The notes under the pieces are model-generated. The model was not told the origin of the DNA. It saw only the letters and a list, made by a program, of their open reading frames with translations, and ran no database searches. A stretch of DNA of 64,000 nucleotides from Mytilisepta virgata (taxonomy: Eukaryota > Mollusca > Bivalvia > Mytilida > Mytilidae). The DNA is taken from contig CM051520.1 in the NCBI GenBank assembly GCA_028015205.1, positions 33,285,528 to 33,349,527 of the forward strand. The letters run 5' to 3'. The position numbers were made by a program, and so were the translations under genes. Shown piece by piece: positions 1-12,057 of this stretch (positions within the stretch are counted from its first letter, which is position 1; the number at the start of each line of letters is the position of its first letter).

Positions 1-28
1 TTGGAATGAACACAATGAAGGACTGATA

Positions 29-521
29 CCGTAAATTGGGATATTTGGCTGTGGTTATATTTTGGTTTATTTGGCGCTTGTTGTCAATCCGCCAAAATTA
101 AACAAACCAAAATAAAAATAATCCAAAAAGATAAACTTCCAAAATATTTCAGATTCTAGTTTATGCAGTTATAAGTAAAAATAATTAACTATGACTATAG
201 TTGCAACATTGTGATTAATTTTAATAAATTACTGTAATCATATGTGTAAAATCAAAACGAAGGAATGATTTTATTTTATCAGTTTTCAATCACGACAGCT
301 TGTACGGTGACAAAATTATTAGAATTTAATCATGCAGATCAGGAAATTTTACCATAATTTTATTTATTTAACTTTCATTAATTGTTTATATTTTTCCGAG
401 AGTGCCAAAATTAATCACAGTACTGATACAAAGTGCCAAATTTTAACACACCAAAATTTAACGCCCATGTTTTTAGCAAAACCGCCAAAATACCGCTACA
501 CCAAAATATCCCAATTTACGG
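29..521. mobile_element. Short TIR element (mariner-like MITE), TA target duplication
   Basis: The ends are inverted copies of CCGTAAATTGGGATATTT (29-46 and 504-521), with weaker similarity continuing inward. TA dinucleotides flank both ends (27-28 and 522-523), as expected for the Tc1/mariner superfamily. There is no transposase; the small open frame overlapping its right half looks incidental. Superfamily assignment rests on TSD type alone. Confidence 0.65.
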
Positions 522-639
522 TATCTCTACGGATTGTCTTCAAGAATGTCACTTTAACAGCCTCTGGCGATAATGGTTGTAAAAACAGTCAACAACTATT
601 CTCACAATTTGCACATAAACCTAAAATATATTATTATAC

Positions 640-870
640 TTTATGTAAATTTCTCTACTTTTAATTCATTTTCATTGGTTTACAAGAATGTGGTATTTTA
701 CTCGATCACCTGCTGGAAATAAACAGCAGGTGGTATTTTATACTGTCAACCGCTTGAAAGAAAAGCAGGTGGTATTTTATACTGTTACCCACTCATAAAA
801 TCCAAGACACTCAGTATAATGAAATAACACATTTCTAAGAGGGTGACCGAGTATATTGTAACCCCTGTAA
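640..870. repeat. Dispersed repeat, copy 1 (second copy at 9739-9990)
   Basis: Two stretches in the window share long near-identical segments, for example the block around TTTCATTGGTTTACAAGAAT followed by GTGGTATTTTACT, then a CAAGACA(C/T)TCAGTATAAT block and a GAGGGTGAC block. This copy contains an internal short duplication of the GGTGGTATTTTATACTGT segment. It lies downstream of the last visible AKAP10-like exon, that is, in the next intron. No coding signal was seen. Confidence 0.6.
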
Positions 871-927
871 AACATTTTATACGAAACTGTTTGCATTCTA
901 TACATCATATATGTTTAATTATAATAC

Positions 928-3900
928 CTCCATGAAGTAAAAGAATGCTGGATCAAAGAACAGGAAATCAGTCAGGTTAATAGGTCCACTGGTTACCAAA
1001 TCAATCTGGTATTTCAGATGGAATTCGCTCCCATTATAGTATGGAAAATGTCTAAAAATATCCAACAATCAAAAGAAATATTCAAAAATAATATATTTTA
1101 ATTTTTTAAATACTATATTTTTACTTAAGGTGGTACCTAACACTACAGGGAGATAACTCTGTAAAATCAGCTAAACGTTTTAATAACGTTGTGTTGTTAA
1201 TGGAATATTAAGCTTTTCAATGATCAATATTAGTGTTTGTCAAACTGCTATACAATCAGTGTAATATTTCTGATGAATTGGTTGGTTCAAATGTTTTGAA
1301 ATTTTAAAATTTTTGTCAATGGGTCAAAGTAAATACTTTGTCAAAATTTTATAAAAATTAAACGAGCCAAATTAATTTTAGTGAAAGTGTTGGGTACCAC
1401 CTTAAACTTCTACCAATAAAATTGGGTGTAAAAAGAGACATGTACTAGTTTTATGTGAGTGTACAATGTATGTCAGATAGAACCAGCATTTAATGTTTCT
1501 AGTTCTAAATCTTAAAGCTAGCATCATGGTAATGCATGGTAATACAACCATTTATCAATGTTATCTAGATATTCACAAAAACAATCTATACAAAAAATTC
1601 TTCACCACTGCTGGAAACAATGAAAAAATTATTTTCTTTCTAAATCTGAACACAAATTTGGCTTTTGAATTCCAATGTCTTAGATAACTTGTATTTAGTA
1701 CTTAAGGATTAAAAGAAGACATCAAACTCTGTGCTCTACCAGTAACACCAAAAGAACAAGACAATTTTCATTTAGACCTAGAGGAATTACTGTTGTCAAG
1801 GAATCTCAGATGAATAAAGGTTGGAAAGTCATTTTATGAACAGTCATGAATTATATATTTTCATTGATATTAAATTGTTCAAAATGATTGGATATCTAAG
1901 GAAACAGCTGATTTTGTATTAAATATTGAATGCTTTGTTTTATAATTCCTCTCTATATATACAGTGATTTCATTTCAGTCAAGTTTACCCTTATAGAAAA
2001 TATCAAAATAAGAAACAAGAAGATTATACATGTTCTGTCTTTGCAGTGTTAGCAATTGCAGATGATGGCAAATATAACACATGACAGGATTTATATTCAC
2101 TTTTTCAAGGGTGATAATTAAAATACTTTTTTTTAACTTATGAAAGGGATGATACATCTCAAATTGTCTGTTTAGCCTTCATATTTATTCAACAAAACTA
2201 ATAAATGTTTTTGTGACGATGAAGTCATGAATAGTTTCGCCCCATCAACTATTGCCACAAAGCAATATGCATCCCATTTAATAATACTAAGTATAATCTC
2301 ACTGTGGAATTTGCCGGTCCAAAGCTGTGGGGGGATCCAAAAAAAATGATCAATGGGGAGTAATCTATTTTATCTAATGTCTTCCGATCAATAAATGTCA
2401 TTGGTATATATTGTTTTTTTCGCTGTATTTTAGAATTTCAAGGACATATCCTGGCCGGGAATGCATGAAATTAAATTCCCAGGATTTTTCTAGTTGTGTT
2501 GGAACCCTGTGTGAAGAAGAGACTTACTCGGACTCTATTTTAGATACAGCAAAGTCCTGACAATCATGAAAGCACTTTGGATCTACTTCTCCATCTTCTC
2601 TACAAATTTTACCTGAAAATATATCATCATTTTTAATGTGGTTGATATAATTAAGGACTGTTTTCAATTTTGGAACAGGTTATACGATATATCTGTAACC
2701 TACTTTGAGGCAGTTTACACTTCATAAAAGATGAAGTGGTTTATATTTAAGCTTAAACTGACCAAAGTACAAAATGTAGGTTATAAAAGTATAACCTGTT
2801 CCAAAATTTAAAACAATCCTTATGATTTAATTTTAAACTAGAACTGTGGGTGACTTCACTGAGTGATACCCCCCCTTGCAATACTAGGAGTTGCATTTAC
2901 AAGCTTTAAACATGTAAAACCCTTAAGTTGGATTATCTCCCTTTGCAAGCATCCGGCAATAATTATCTTGGTTCATGCACATCTACACATGATGCCCAAC
3001 CTAAAGATAAAGTTTCATCAAAATCCAATGAACGGTTTAGGAGAATTTGTGCTTACAAGCTTTTACATGTAAAACACTTAAGATGGACTATCTCCCTTTG
3101 CAAGCATCTAGGGATAATTATCTTGCTTCATGCACATCTACACATGATGCCAACTATCATATAAAGTGTCATCAAAATCCATAGAATGGTTTAGGGGGAC
3201 TTGTGCTTACAAGCTTTAAACACATAAAACCCTCAAGTTGGATTATCTCCCTTTGCAAGAATCCAGCGATAATTACCTTGCTTCGTGCACATCTACATAT
3301 GATGCGCAACCTTCGTATAAAGTTTCATCAAAATCCATTGAATGGTTTAGGAGGAGTTGCACTTACAAGGTACATGGACAGAAAGACAGAGGGACAGGGT
3401 GATTCCTATATACCCCCCCCCCCCCACCCCCCCCAAAAAAAACTTTGTCAAATAACTGTATACCAGGAATATTTCACAGTATCCAAATTAAAGTTGGTTG
3501 ATTATTCAATATAATGTAACTTGCCCAAACATTAAACAACCAATCAAATTGTCTGTTACAATTCAAATTAAGTTATTATTCATAAACCCAATAAAAGTGA
3601 TATTCTTGAAGAAGAATCCTCATGATCTCTCATGATCCTATGTATTTTTACACTAAAAGTTTTTCTGTAGATTAAACCCAACATATATAAAATGAGAGAC
3701 TCCCAGGAGCCTGTATCGCTCACCTGGATTATGTCCATCTTGACTGGCAGCATGGAACATTGCTGTCAAGCCAACTGCCTCGCTGGTTTCAAACAAGAAG
3801 ATCTATAATTGATTTTTCCCATTAGGTCCTATGTTAAACTATGTTAGCCTTTGGCAGCCATTTTGGATGACGGGTATGGTCTTCGGATATAATTAAAGAG

Positions 3901-6900
3901 GACCAACTAAGGACCATTGCAACTAAGTTTTGTTCCAAATGGCCCCTGGTTTTAGACAAGAAGATCTTTAAGTAAATTTCCCAAAGGGTAGTGTTTAACT
4001 ATGTTCAGCTCCGCGGGCCATTTTTGATAGTAGGCAAGATCATCGGAAACAGTTCTGAAAGAGAGCCTTTTAAGGACCATTGCTGTCAATTTTTGTTCCA
4101 ATTGGCCAATGGTTTCAGTCAAGAAGATCTTTAAGTTAATTTCCCATGTTAAACTATGTTCGGCTTTGGCAGACATCTTGGATGGAGTCATCATATATAA
4201 TTCTGAAAGAGGACCACCTAAGGACCATTGCTGCTAAATTTCGTTCCAATTTGCCATGTGGTTTCAGACAAGAAGATCTTTAAGTAAATTTCCCATAGGG
4301 GTCCTATGTTAAACTATGTTCCGCTCTGCCAACTATCTTAAATGACGGGCCGGATCATCGGATACAATTCTAAAAGAGGGCCACCTAAGGACCATTGCTG
4401 CCAAGTTTTGTTCCAATTGGCTCAGTGGTTTCAGAGGAGAGGATCTTAAAAGGAATGTTGAGGACAACGGACGACAGACCCCATTTTAAGCCTGGTGAGC
4501 TAAAAAATAAGTAGTTATTCATCAACAGATTTTTTTTAATATACTGTTTACTTTGTTTTTGTGTAGAATATATGCATAAAATATAAAATGTAACTAAATT
4601 ATACATGTATATATTTAAAATTTTGAAAAATAAACATGATTAATAGGTCAGATAAATTTTTGCAACATATCACATAACTTATTAAATACTTACTAATACA
4701 CTGGTTTCTAAGTACATCATCAACACCTATAGGATCTGTGGCATCTTGGGATAGATATTTTGAAAATATTCGCACCGCATCATTTTCTATACCTAAATTG
4801 TGAATAATGCATAAATTATACATTCAAAAAAATTCCATGTCATCAATTTCATATTGTGTAACTGATGTGCATCCCTATAAAATTACTTAATTATGAATTC
4901 TACATACACATTTTATGTATAATCATATTAGTAGTCTACAATGTTGTTTAATTTTGTTTTTTAGAATTTTTCTTTGCTGCCAAGTTACTAAGAGAGTGTT
5001 TGTGTTAAATTACACTTTTGTTTCAAATTTTCTCCGTTCCGTCATAAATCAGAATTTTTCGTGTATGACATCATGTCATGTTGTAGGAATGTTAGGCGTC
5101 ATACTTTCGTTTTCATAGAAGACCTAAGAATTTTGTAAAATTGTCCGTGTTCACAGATATAAAATGAAGCAAAATAGTTGTTTGGTGTAATCTACATCTG
5201 CATCCAGTTGACCTCAAACATTTCAGAGTTACAGAGTTGAAGTTCGAAGAAAACATTTGCTATTATTGTATGTTAAATTTTGCCGGTTTACCTAACATTC
5301 ATTGCATCATGCTATGAAAACATCTGGAATATTGACGGAATGGATAGGTCTTGAAACAAATGTATTTAATATTGTGCCAAAACAGGATAATTGTTTACCA
5401 AATTACGAGCACAACGTATCCCTTTAATTTTAAATTAAAATAATCAAAGTATATACATGTACATGTAGCAAAAGACTTTTTAGATTAAATTCTTACTCTT
5501 TTTCAATTTATCCGCCCAGTTCTGACTAGAATTCTTTGTAGACTGACTAGCCTTTGTAAAATCCTTGTCTTGTGGTTCAGGAAAAACATCTGAATCAGGA
5601 GTCGCAGAATGTTTTTGATTATCTAGATTAGCACTATCATTTGCTTCTACTGGTACAGATGTATCCTTCAAGTCTAATGACATATTTCGAACATTTTGTG
5701 GCAATTCCCCTGAAGAACACTTATCCTGAATTATCTCCCCTGATGGAACCATCTTTTCAGGCAAATACTCTAATGGGTCTTTTTCTTTGGCACTATTTTT
5801 TATCACAGAAATATTACTTGGAATATGCTCAGGAAAACTTCTATTTGATTTAAAATTTGAAACACTTTCAGGCAAGTTTGGAGCAGAAGGCTGCATGGAT
5901 TCATCTTGATTGAACACAAGGTCTGAATTTTTATCACTATCAATAGAAGATTTTTGTTTTTTCTTCCCAGCATTAAGGGAATGGCCTCTAATTCTACTCC
6001 AAGTTGAAGCCTGAAAACTTTCAGCATCCAGCCAAAATCGGACAAGTTGGCCAGCCTTCCTGTCTTCTAGAAACTGTATAAGGTATCCTAAAGAATTTTT
6101 ATCCTGGAGAATTTCTTGTAGAGATTTGCAAAACTGAGATGTTGTCCTGTGTATAGACTCAAAATCTGTAAAAATATATTTTAAATTAGGAATACACGTA
6201 CACATATCTTCAGCATTATTAAAAAGTATTATATCCCACTTTCTGCACCTTTTTCCACTAGCTCGAAGCCCACATCTAGTCAAATTTTCTTCAAACTAGT
6301 AAAACTAACCTTTCACTAACCAGACCGGTCTAGTAAAAATATGGTACCCATATTCAACAATCTTTGTTCAGTAATTATCAGTTCTGCCTAGTAAAAGTTG
6401 TCTTCAAACTACCCAGAAGATGCATCAAAAGATTTAGGTAAAGATCTCATAGCATCCATCATCATTTGTGGAAATAAATGTTAAGAAAAGAAATAGGTCT
6501 CTATAGAAATAAGTTATTATACATGTAGTTATATAGTGTTTCTGGAGTTTGTAGGTAATTACTCAAATCATTGGTATGATCAAAGATATTTTGAAAAATC
6601 ACATGTTCTGGATACCTAAAACCAGTGTCACGATATAACTTTGTCATGGTTCACTAGGAGAATTTTTTCTAGGTCAGTACTGAACTCATCACTTCTGAAA
6701 ACGTTTAAGTACCACAAGATTTCCACAAGTAATGTCAGGAATTACAATTTCTATTGGTGTACATGTATATTGCCTTGTCTTACATTTTTAAGATAGAAAA
6801 AAATATTTATGATTCAGGCTAATGTGCAATAATACTGGTGATCAAATGAACAATTAATTGAGCACTTCCCATGATCCCACTGATTTTGACATGTTTATTC

Positions 6901-9900
6901 GGTAACTGCTTGCCTTTCAATATGTCTAATTTGACGAGCTGTTAATCATTCTACGATGCAAATTCAAACAGCATAATGAGTAATATTCTAAGGAAAATCA
7001 TAAGCTTTCACATCATGTAAAATTTTAATATCAGCCTATTATCAACTGTCTCAATGTGTCCTTATCATCCAATTAGACTTATTGCATGCATTTCTTTGCT
7101 AGTAATAAACAGTCCAGTGAAATATACAATTTTCATGACTCTCATCCTTTCCCCTAAAACATCAGTTGTTAAATAGGGTGGAATTTAAATATGGAATTAT
7201 CTTTTCTACGGCATATGAAAAATTCCTTTATTGCTTTACCCTGTCAAAAAAGGATGATATGCTTAAAAAATGTACATGTATCATCAAAGAGATTCTAAAG
7301 TTTTTTTAACCTTTATTTCACTTTCAATGGGCAATAACTTAAACAATTTTTGCTTTCTTTTTATTTATTTGGAAGTTTTTAATTAACAGAAAAAGTGAAT
7401 GAGATTTGAGAGGGATGTGAAGACAATTTAAATAAAAAATTAAACTAAATTATTTTAACCGAGGATTAAGATGTAATAATTCCAAGAATGAGAGACTAAA
7501 ATTCTATCTTACATGGCATATATCTTTCAAAAGACCTTAATATATCAATACTGAAATGAAAAGTCTGTCTGGTTTTTTCCTCTCTTTAATTTTTTGTATA
7601 TGCAGTTCACTTTCTGAATCTAACTTACTCTCATCTTTTGCCAGCTCTTCTTCCGATAAAACTTGTCCTTGTGCTGAAAAGAATAAGATAATCCAACACT
7701 TTTATCATTTTACCTTTCTAAGAAATCTCTTTTTCCAATGCAATTTTTCCATCATCATATCATATGAAATATACGTATGCTTCTTGCTTTGTGATCTCCC
7801 CTCAATCCAACTTATTTATGTCACCAATTACAAAGTCTATTCAATTTTCTTTATAAATCTCTATAGATTTCATGTTGAGATGAATTTCTTAATAAAATCA
7901 TTCTTTATTTTCACACATACTGACACAGAAATTCATAATACTGTAAAAGAGAAACCGTTTGATTCATATTTTAATTTATACCAACCATTACCAATATGGC
8001 AAATACTACCTTTTCTGATCAGGTTTTGTGTTCTAGAGCTTGTCTTGTAGTGTAGGCTACTATACAATGACCATTAGATGTTTACCTAGGACTTATTACA
8101 ACGTCTGGTCATGAGGTGTTTTTTTTTACTTATGTTCAGATAGTTTCAAATTGATAACAAAAACAATTAATTATTTCAAATTTGTTACTTGATCAATTCA
8201 CTTATTTCAAATTCGTTACTTAAAAAATCCACTTACAAACTGTGCCATTTGACAGATCTCTACTTTTATTTGATGGTGTTCTCTTTAAACTTGACTGCTT
8301 AGATTTTACATCCAGGGGAACTTTACCTTTATCTGCAATTAAAATCATCAAAAGTCAATTAAAAAAATCTTTACAAATGATTATTTCTTTAACATATTGA
8401 GTCTCTCAAATTTTGGACAGGTAACATAAAAAAAAACAAAGTGCAGTCATACATCATCCTATGTTAAGCAGAAGATGAACCTGATAAAACCACATCTTAT
8501 CCAAGGTCACAGATGTGGGAGGTCAGAATGAATTAGAATTGTTAGCAATATATACATGTACTCACTGATATTGCAACCATGTTATGTTTTATTGTGAATA
8601 TATTCCAAATCAAAATTCCAACTGCACAACAAAAATTTTGGATACTTGAATCATCAGAACTAGATTATGCGTATGTAAGACAATGATGTCCCATCCTCCT
8701 GCACATAAAATGCCAATTTATTACTTATTACAGGCAATAGTTATGAGATTTTAAGTACATAAAAGTTTCATAATATATCCTGCTTAAATTAACTTTTATC
8801 CCATAAAAAATAATGAATCCACAGTAATAAACTCAGTTTCTGACATAAGGACCTAAACACTAAAATTTAATGGAATTGCTCCAACATGAAATATGATCAT
8901 GCAGACTTATATGTTGACCCTTCTATGTTGGTGATCTCTGTTGAACTAAAGGTGATTACTGTTGTAAAATATCATATATATATCAACACAGGTTCTATTT
9001 AAGGATTGACCATAATTTTTTTTTGTCGATTATTTAGTGTGCACCATGTGCATTGAGGTTATTTCGAATAGACTGCAAATGAAATTACAGTCAATCCTTA
9101 TTATTTAATTCCAACGGTTGTTTTGACGTCTAAAACATTGGGATTCCCTTTAATGATGTCATAGTGAAAACAAAATTTTAGTCTATATGATAGACGAAAA
9201 AAATTTAACCAATAAAATGATGCATTATATCCAATATTAATTTATATAAAAATAGACTAAAATGCAAAATATAATCAAGATCATTTTTAACCATAAAATG
9301 TAGGACATAGTGACTTAAATGTAACCGAGTCAAATTCTGCTTTTGGGTATCATTTGGGTGATTTCTCCATTGACAAGGAACATAGAGATATTTGGCATCA
9401 CAGGTGGTAAATTTTATAGAGGTTAAAGAAATGCAGAATCCTCATATTTTTAGTAATGACTTCAATTATGAAATTTAAAAGTTTGAACACCAATTTAATC
9501 AAAAGCTACACAATTTTTATCAATGAAACTCAAACTGTAAATTTCTTGCGTAAACTAAATAATTGTACATTTTGTCAGGAGGAAATTTTTCACTCGTTTG
9601 AATGATTATTTTGAACTGAATTTAAAGTATTTTCTAGGAAAACACATAGAATAAAATTTACTTTCAACTCAGTTAGGGTTGATACATTGCATGGTTGCTT
9701 CTGAACTGGTAACTTTCATAGATTATATATGATTATTAAACTTTATGTAAATTTCTCAACTTTTAATGTAGTTTCATTGGTTTACAAGAATGTGGTATTT
9801 TACTTGATTACCCAATGTAAAATTCAAGACATTCAGTATAATAAACAAATTTTCAAGAGGGTGACGGAGAATATTGTTACCCCTCTGAAAACATTGTTAA

Positions 9901-10393
9901 CCTCAGCTTCGCCTTGCTTGACATTGTTTTCTCCGGGTTACATTATACTCTGTCACCCACTTAAAAATGTGTTATTTATATAATGACACACCTATAAACA
10001 TTCTTTTGCTCATTTACAAATGTATATACATTTAAGGGTAATTTTGTATTATAAAAACGGACCTATCCAGTCTGTACCCTTCCATAAAAGATACTGGATT
10101 TACATGGTATTCTATTCTGGAAAATACTAATTTTAGGAAAAATGCAAATGGAAAATAGAGTTTTAATAATAGTTATTAGCTTTTACTTCATAAATTCTTA
10201 ACTTAGACTCTGACACTATTGCAAATTTCTTTAATTTTCTGCTCGTCTGTTCGTGTACAATGTCATTTTAATGTTTGTTCTGTAAATGTAAAAATACAGG
10301 AAACGCCTCCAAATTACAAATTTTCGAAACAAAGAGGAAAAGACTCTCATTGAAAGATCTGACAGCACCTGTTTTCCTTCTGAACAGGGGCAT
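928..10393 (-). CDS. AKAP10: AKAP10 (D-AKAP2)-like A-kinase anchoring protein, 3' part outside the window
   Basis: Predicted exons, in transcription order: 10393-10369, 8332-8237, 7673-7629, 6165-5497, 4792-4694, 2612-2528, 1051-928. All have GT-AG borders and compatible phases, giving 381 codons that run off the left edge. The start MPLFRRKT resembles the MSFFRRK start of vertebrate AKAP10. Residues from about 58 match the first RGS domain (FWLDAESFQASTWSRIRGHS). It is interrupted by a ~135-residue polar linker and resumes at SIENDAVRIFSKYLSQDA and ICREDGEVDP, as in AKAP10. Exon 7 (KYQIDLVTSG) enters the second RGS domain. The family anchors PKA regulatory subunits through a C-terminal helix and binds Rab GTPases through its RGS domains; that C-terminus is outside the window. 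Family assignment is from remembered sequence and is strong; the shortest exons (1 and 3) are the least certain. Confidence 0.85.
1129..1401. mobile_element. piggyBac-type MITE with TTAA target duplication
   Basis: A 273 bp element bounded by TTAA at 1125-1128 and 1402-1405. Its termini are inverted copies of GGTGGTACC(T/C)AACACT. A TTAA duplication with short TIRs is diagnostic of piggyBac-class transposition. It has no coding capacity and sits in the intron between AKAP10-like exons 6 and 7. Confidence 0.75.
2654..2820. mobile_element. Foldback MITE flanked by TA
   Basis: Nearly the whole 167 bp is an imperfect palindrome. The left arm AGGACTGTTTTCAATTTTGG then AACAGGTTATA is mirrored by TATAACCTGTTCCAAAATTT then AAAACAATCCT. 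TA flanks both sides. It is intronic to the AKAP10-like gene. Confidence 0.6.
2850..3425. mobile_element. Tandem-core repeat element, 155 bp period (pearl-like)
   Basis: The motif TATCTCCCTTTGCAAG recurs with start points spaced exactly 155 bp apart (units anchored at 2931, 3086 and 3241). The block ends in a GGACAGAAAGACAGAGGGAC-like tail followed by a C-rich run. Bivalve elements with a central array of ~160 bp tandem repeats are known as pearl elements, and this organisation fits. It lies in the AKAP10-like intron between exons 5 and 6. Confidence 0.55.
3694..4503. mobile_element. Repeat of the GGCTCC-AGGAGCC / GGTGAGCT family, copy 1
   Basis: It begins with a small palindrome close to CTCCCAGGAG, then CCTGTATCGCTCACCTGG, and ends with CCTGGTGAGCTAAA. 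In between are four degenerate copies of a ~170-190 bp unit (GACCATTGCTG..., CAAGAAGATCTTTAAG..., TATGTTAAACTATGTT). Further members lie at 38375, 39555, 45418 and 58986. No protein is encoded. Confidence 0.6.
9001..9100. repeat. Small inverted-repeat element
   Basis: AAGGATTGAC at the left is mirrored by GTCAATCCTT at the right, about 100 bp apart. This is a short hairpin-forming segment in the first AKAP10-like intron. The ends resemble those of the foldback at 2654-2820 (AGGACTG / CAATCCT), so the two may be related. Confidence 0.35.
9739..9990. repeat. Dispersed repeat, copy 2, with palindromic right half
   Basis: This is the second copy of the repeat at 640-870. Its right half (about 9870-9985) is itself roughly palindromic around GCTTCGCC, with ATTGTTACCCCTCTG and its mirror near GGGTTACATTATACTCTG. 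A similar palindromic block lies at 18449-18600. It lies in the first AKAP10-like intron. Confidence 0.5.
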
Positions 10394-11698
10394 CTTATTT
10401 GTATCCCTGCATATCTGTTATGATGTGTGATCTCAAAGTGTAAGAGAAAGACTACAATAAATAGCAAAACTTTTAAATTGCATGGAGGCAGCCATATTTG
10501 TTGTGGACAAGGTTATTATAAATTACGAATTTATTATAAAGAAACGAATACCAGGCAGTACAACGCACCATCATAAAGTAGCAAACGTGTAGGATTTTAA
10601 GGGCATAACTACCAAATGTTAGTCATAGGGCCAAGAGAATTTTACGAAAAATTGCTTATTAGGTCTTTAAGATGTGAGAATAAACTTAGTCTAATTCATT
10701 TATGTAAATCAGAGTATATAGACAAATGATAGAATACTAATGCAAAACAGGACTGTATATGAAATATCCTATTATAACCCTGTGACATATCCCGATAGTA
10801 TTATATGATCCCTGTGCAAAATGAGGATAATTTAACTGATTTTTTTTAGAAAGAGTGATATCGTCATAAAAAAATAAAACATGCATTAATTCACTGCTTA
10901 GTTTTTTATGACAATGCCACTGGATAGTTTCAATCTCAAAGGTCTTGAATGTGTAAAATACAGTTTTATCAGATATTAATATTAAATTAATATAAAATGT
11001 TTATATTACTTATTATGACATTTGATTGTTTGTTCCATGTTCTTTATGTCAATTTATGAATATATATATGTATGTCATTGTTATATAATGTATTGTACTG
11101 TATGCCATGGCTGTAATAGTCTTGAGTTGCATTAATAAACATTAAAAACCTATTTTTTCCCATGGGGCCTTATGTTAAACAAAGTTCCATTGTGGCAGCC
11201 AACTCGGTTCACAGTCCAGGTCATGGGCCTACCACAATTCACTGCTTAGCCTACCTAATTACCACACACAATGACTCAAAAAGACACAATACAGCTGCAT
11301 GTTTGTCAACAAATGAATAACAGTTTCCAGAAAAATCATTGAAATTAAAAAAAAAATATCGAATGGTAAAGATGAATTATCTTAATATTTCTTGAATGAT
11401 TATATAGATATCTAACTAAAACGAAAAATATGAATGGCACAAAAATGCACTTTTCTTGCTGAAAAGCTGAAAAATGTTACAGAAAATGTTATATCAATTA
11501 ATTCAAATTCAGATTCAAATATTATGTTATCCATTTCGGGTTTTATCAGAACTATGAATAATGAAGAAGTTTTTTAAAGGTGTGCGAAAGTTTTATCTTT
11601 CATTTTGATTCTTCACAATAAGAAGGGCTATTTGAACATTGCTAACTCTTTTAAAAAGAATTGATTATCACAAAGGTGTCTTAATGGTGTCATTTTTA
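10394..11698. other. Intergenic, no gene recognised
   Basis: This stretch lies upstream of the AKAP10-like start codon and probably holds its promoter and 5' UTR, although no core promoter element stands out. It is A+T-rich unique-looking sequence. At about 11150-11225 there is a fragment similar to the inner part of the GGTGAGCT repeat family (CCATGGGGCCTTATGTTAAA). No open frame with family resemblance was seen. Confidence 0.5.
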
Positions 11699-12057
11699 GT
11701 TCGCCTCAACGAAGTTGAGGGGACTATTGGAGTCACCCCGGCGTCCACGTGGGCGTCCGCGTCCGCAGCCAGTTCTCAGTTACTAGTTAACATAGGGTCA
11801 TACATTTTTGTGTGCAGTGCATGTTGAAGAGACTGACCAAGTGACATAATATTGAGGTCACATGACCCATATTACATGGTTGACTGCCTTTTTAATTTTT
11901 CATATACAATTTGACCTACAATCATATTACTTGGTGTGAGGATGCATCTTGGGGAGTAACACAGCCTCCCACCAAAATTAGGTCACTCTGACCTACTTAT
12001 CACACTTCATTGACTTAAGTTAAATTTTACGATACCAAGGGACCTACAATCATATTA

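Noticed and set aside
332..664. 110-codon plus-strand open frame
   Set aside because: It spans the right half and border of the TA-flanked MITE at 29-521, is low in complexity, and has no family resemblance.
928..1027. Shorter version of AKAP10-like exon 7 using the acceptor ending at 1028
   Set aside because: The acceptor at 1052-1053 has a better T-rich tract, is also in phase, and restores the expected spacing between the EHF and KYQI motifs of AKAP10.
7556..8050. 164-codon plus-strand open frame
   Set aside because: It is antisense to an AKAP10-like exon (7673-7629) and otherwise reads intron sequence; the composition is F/I/L-rich from A+T bias.
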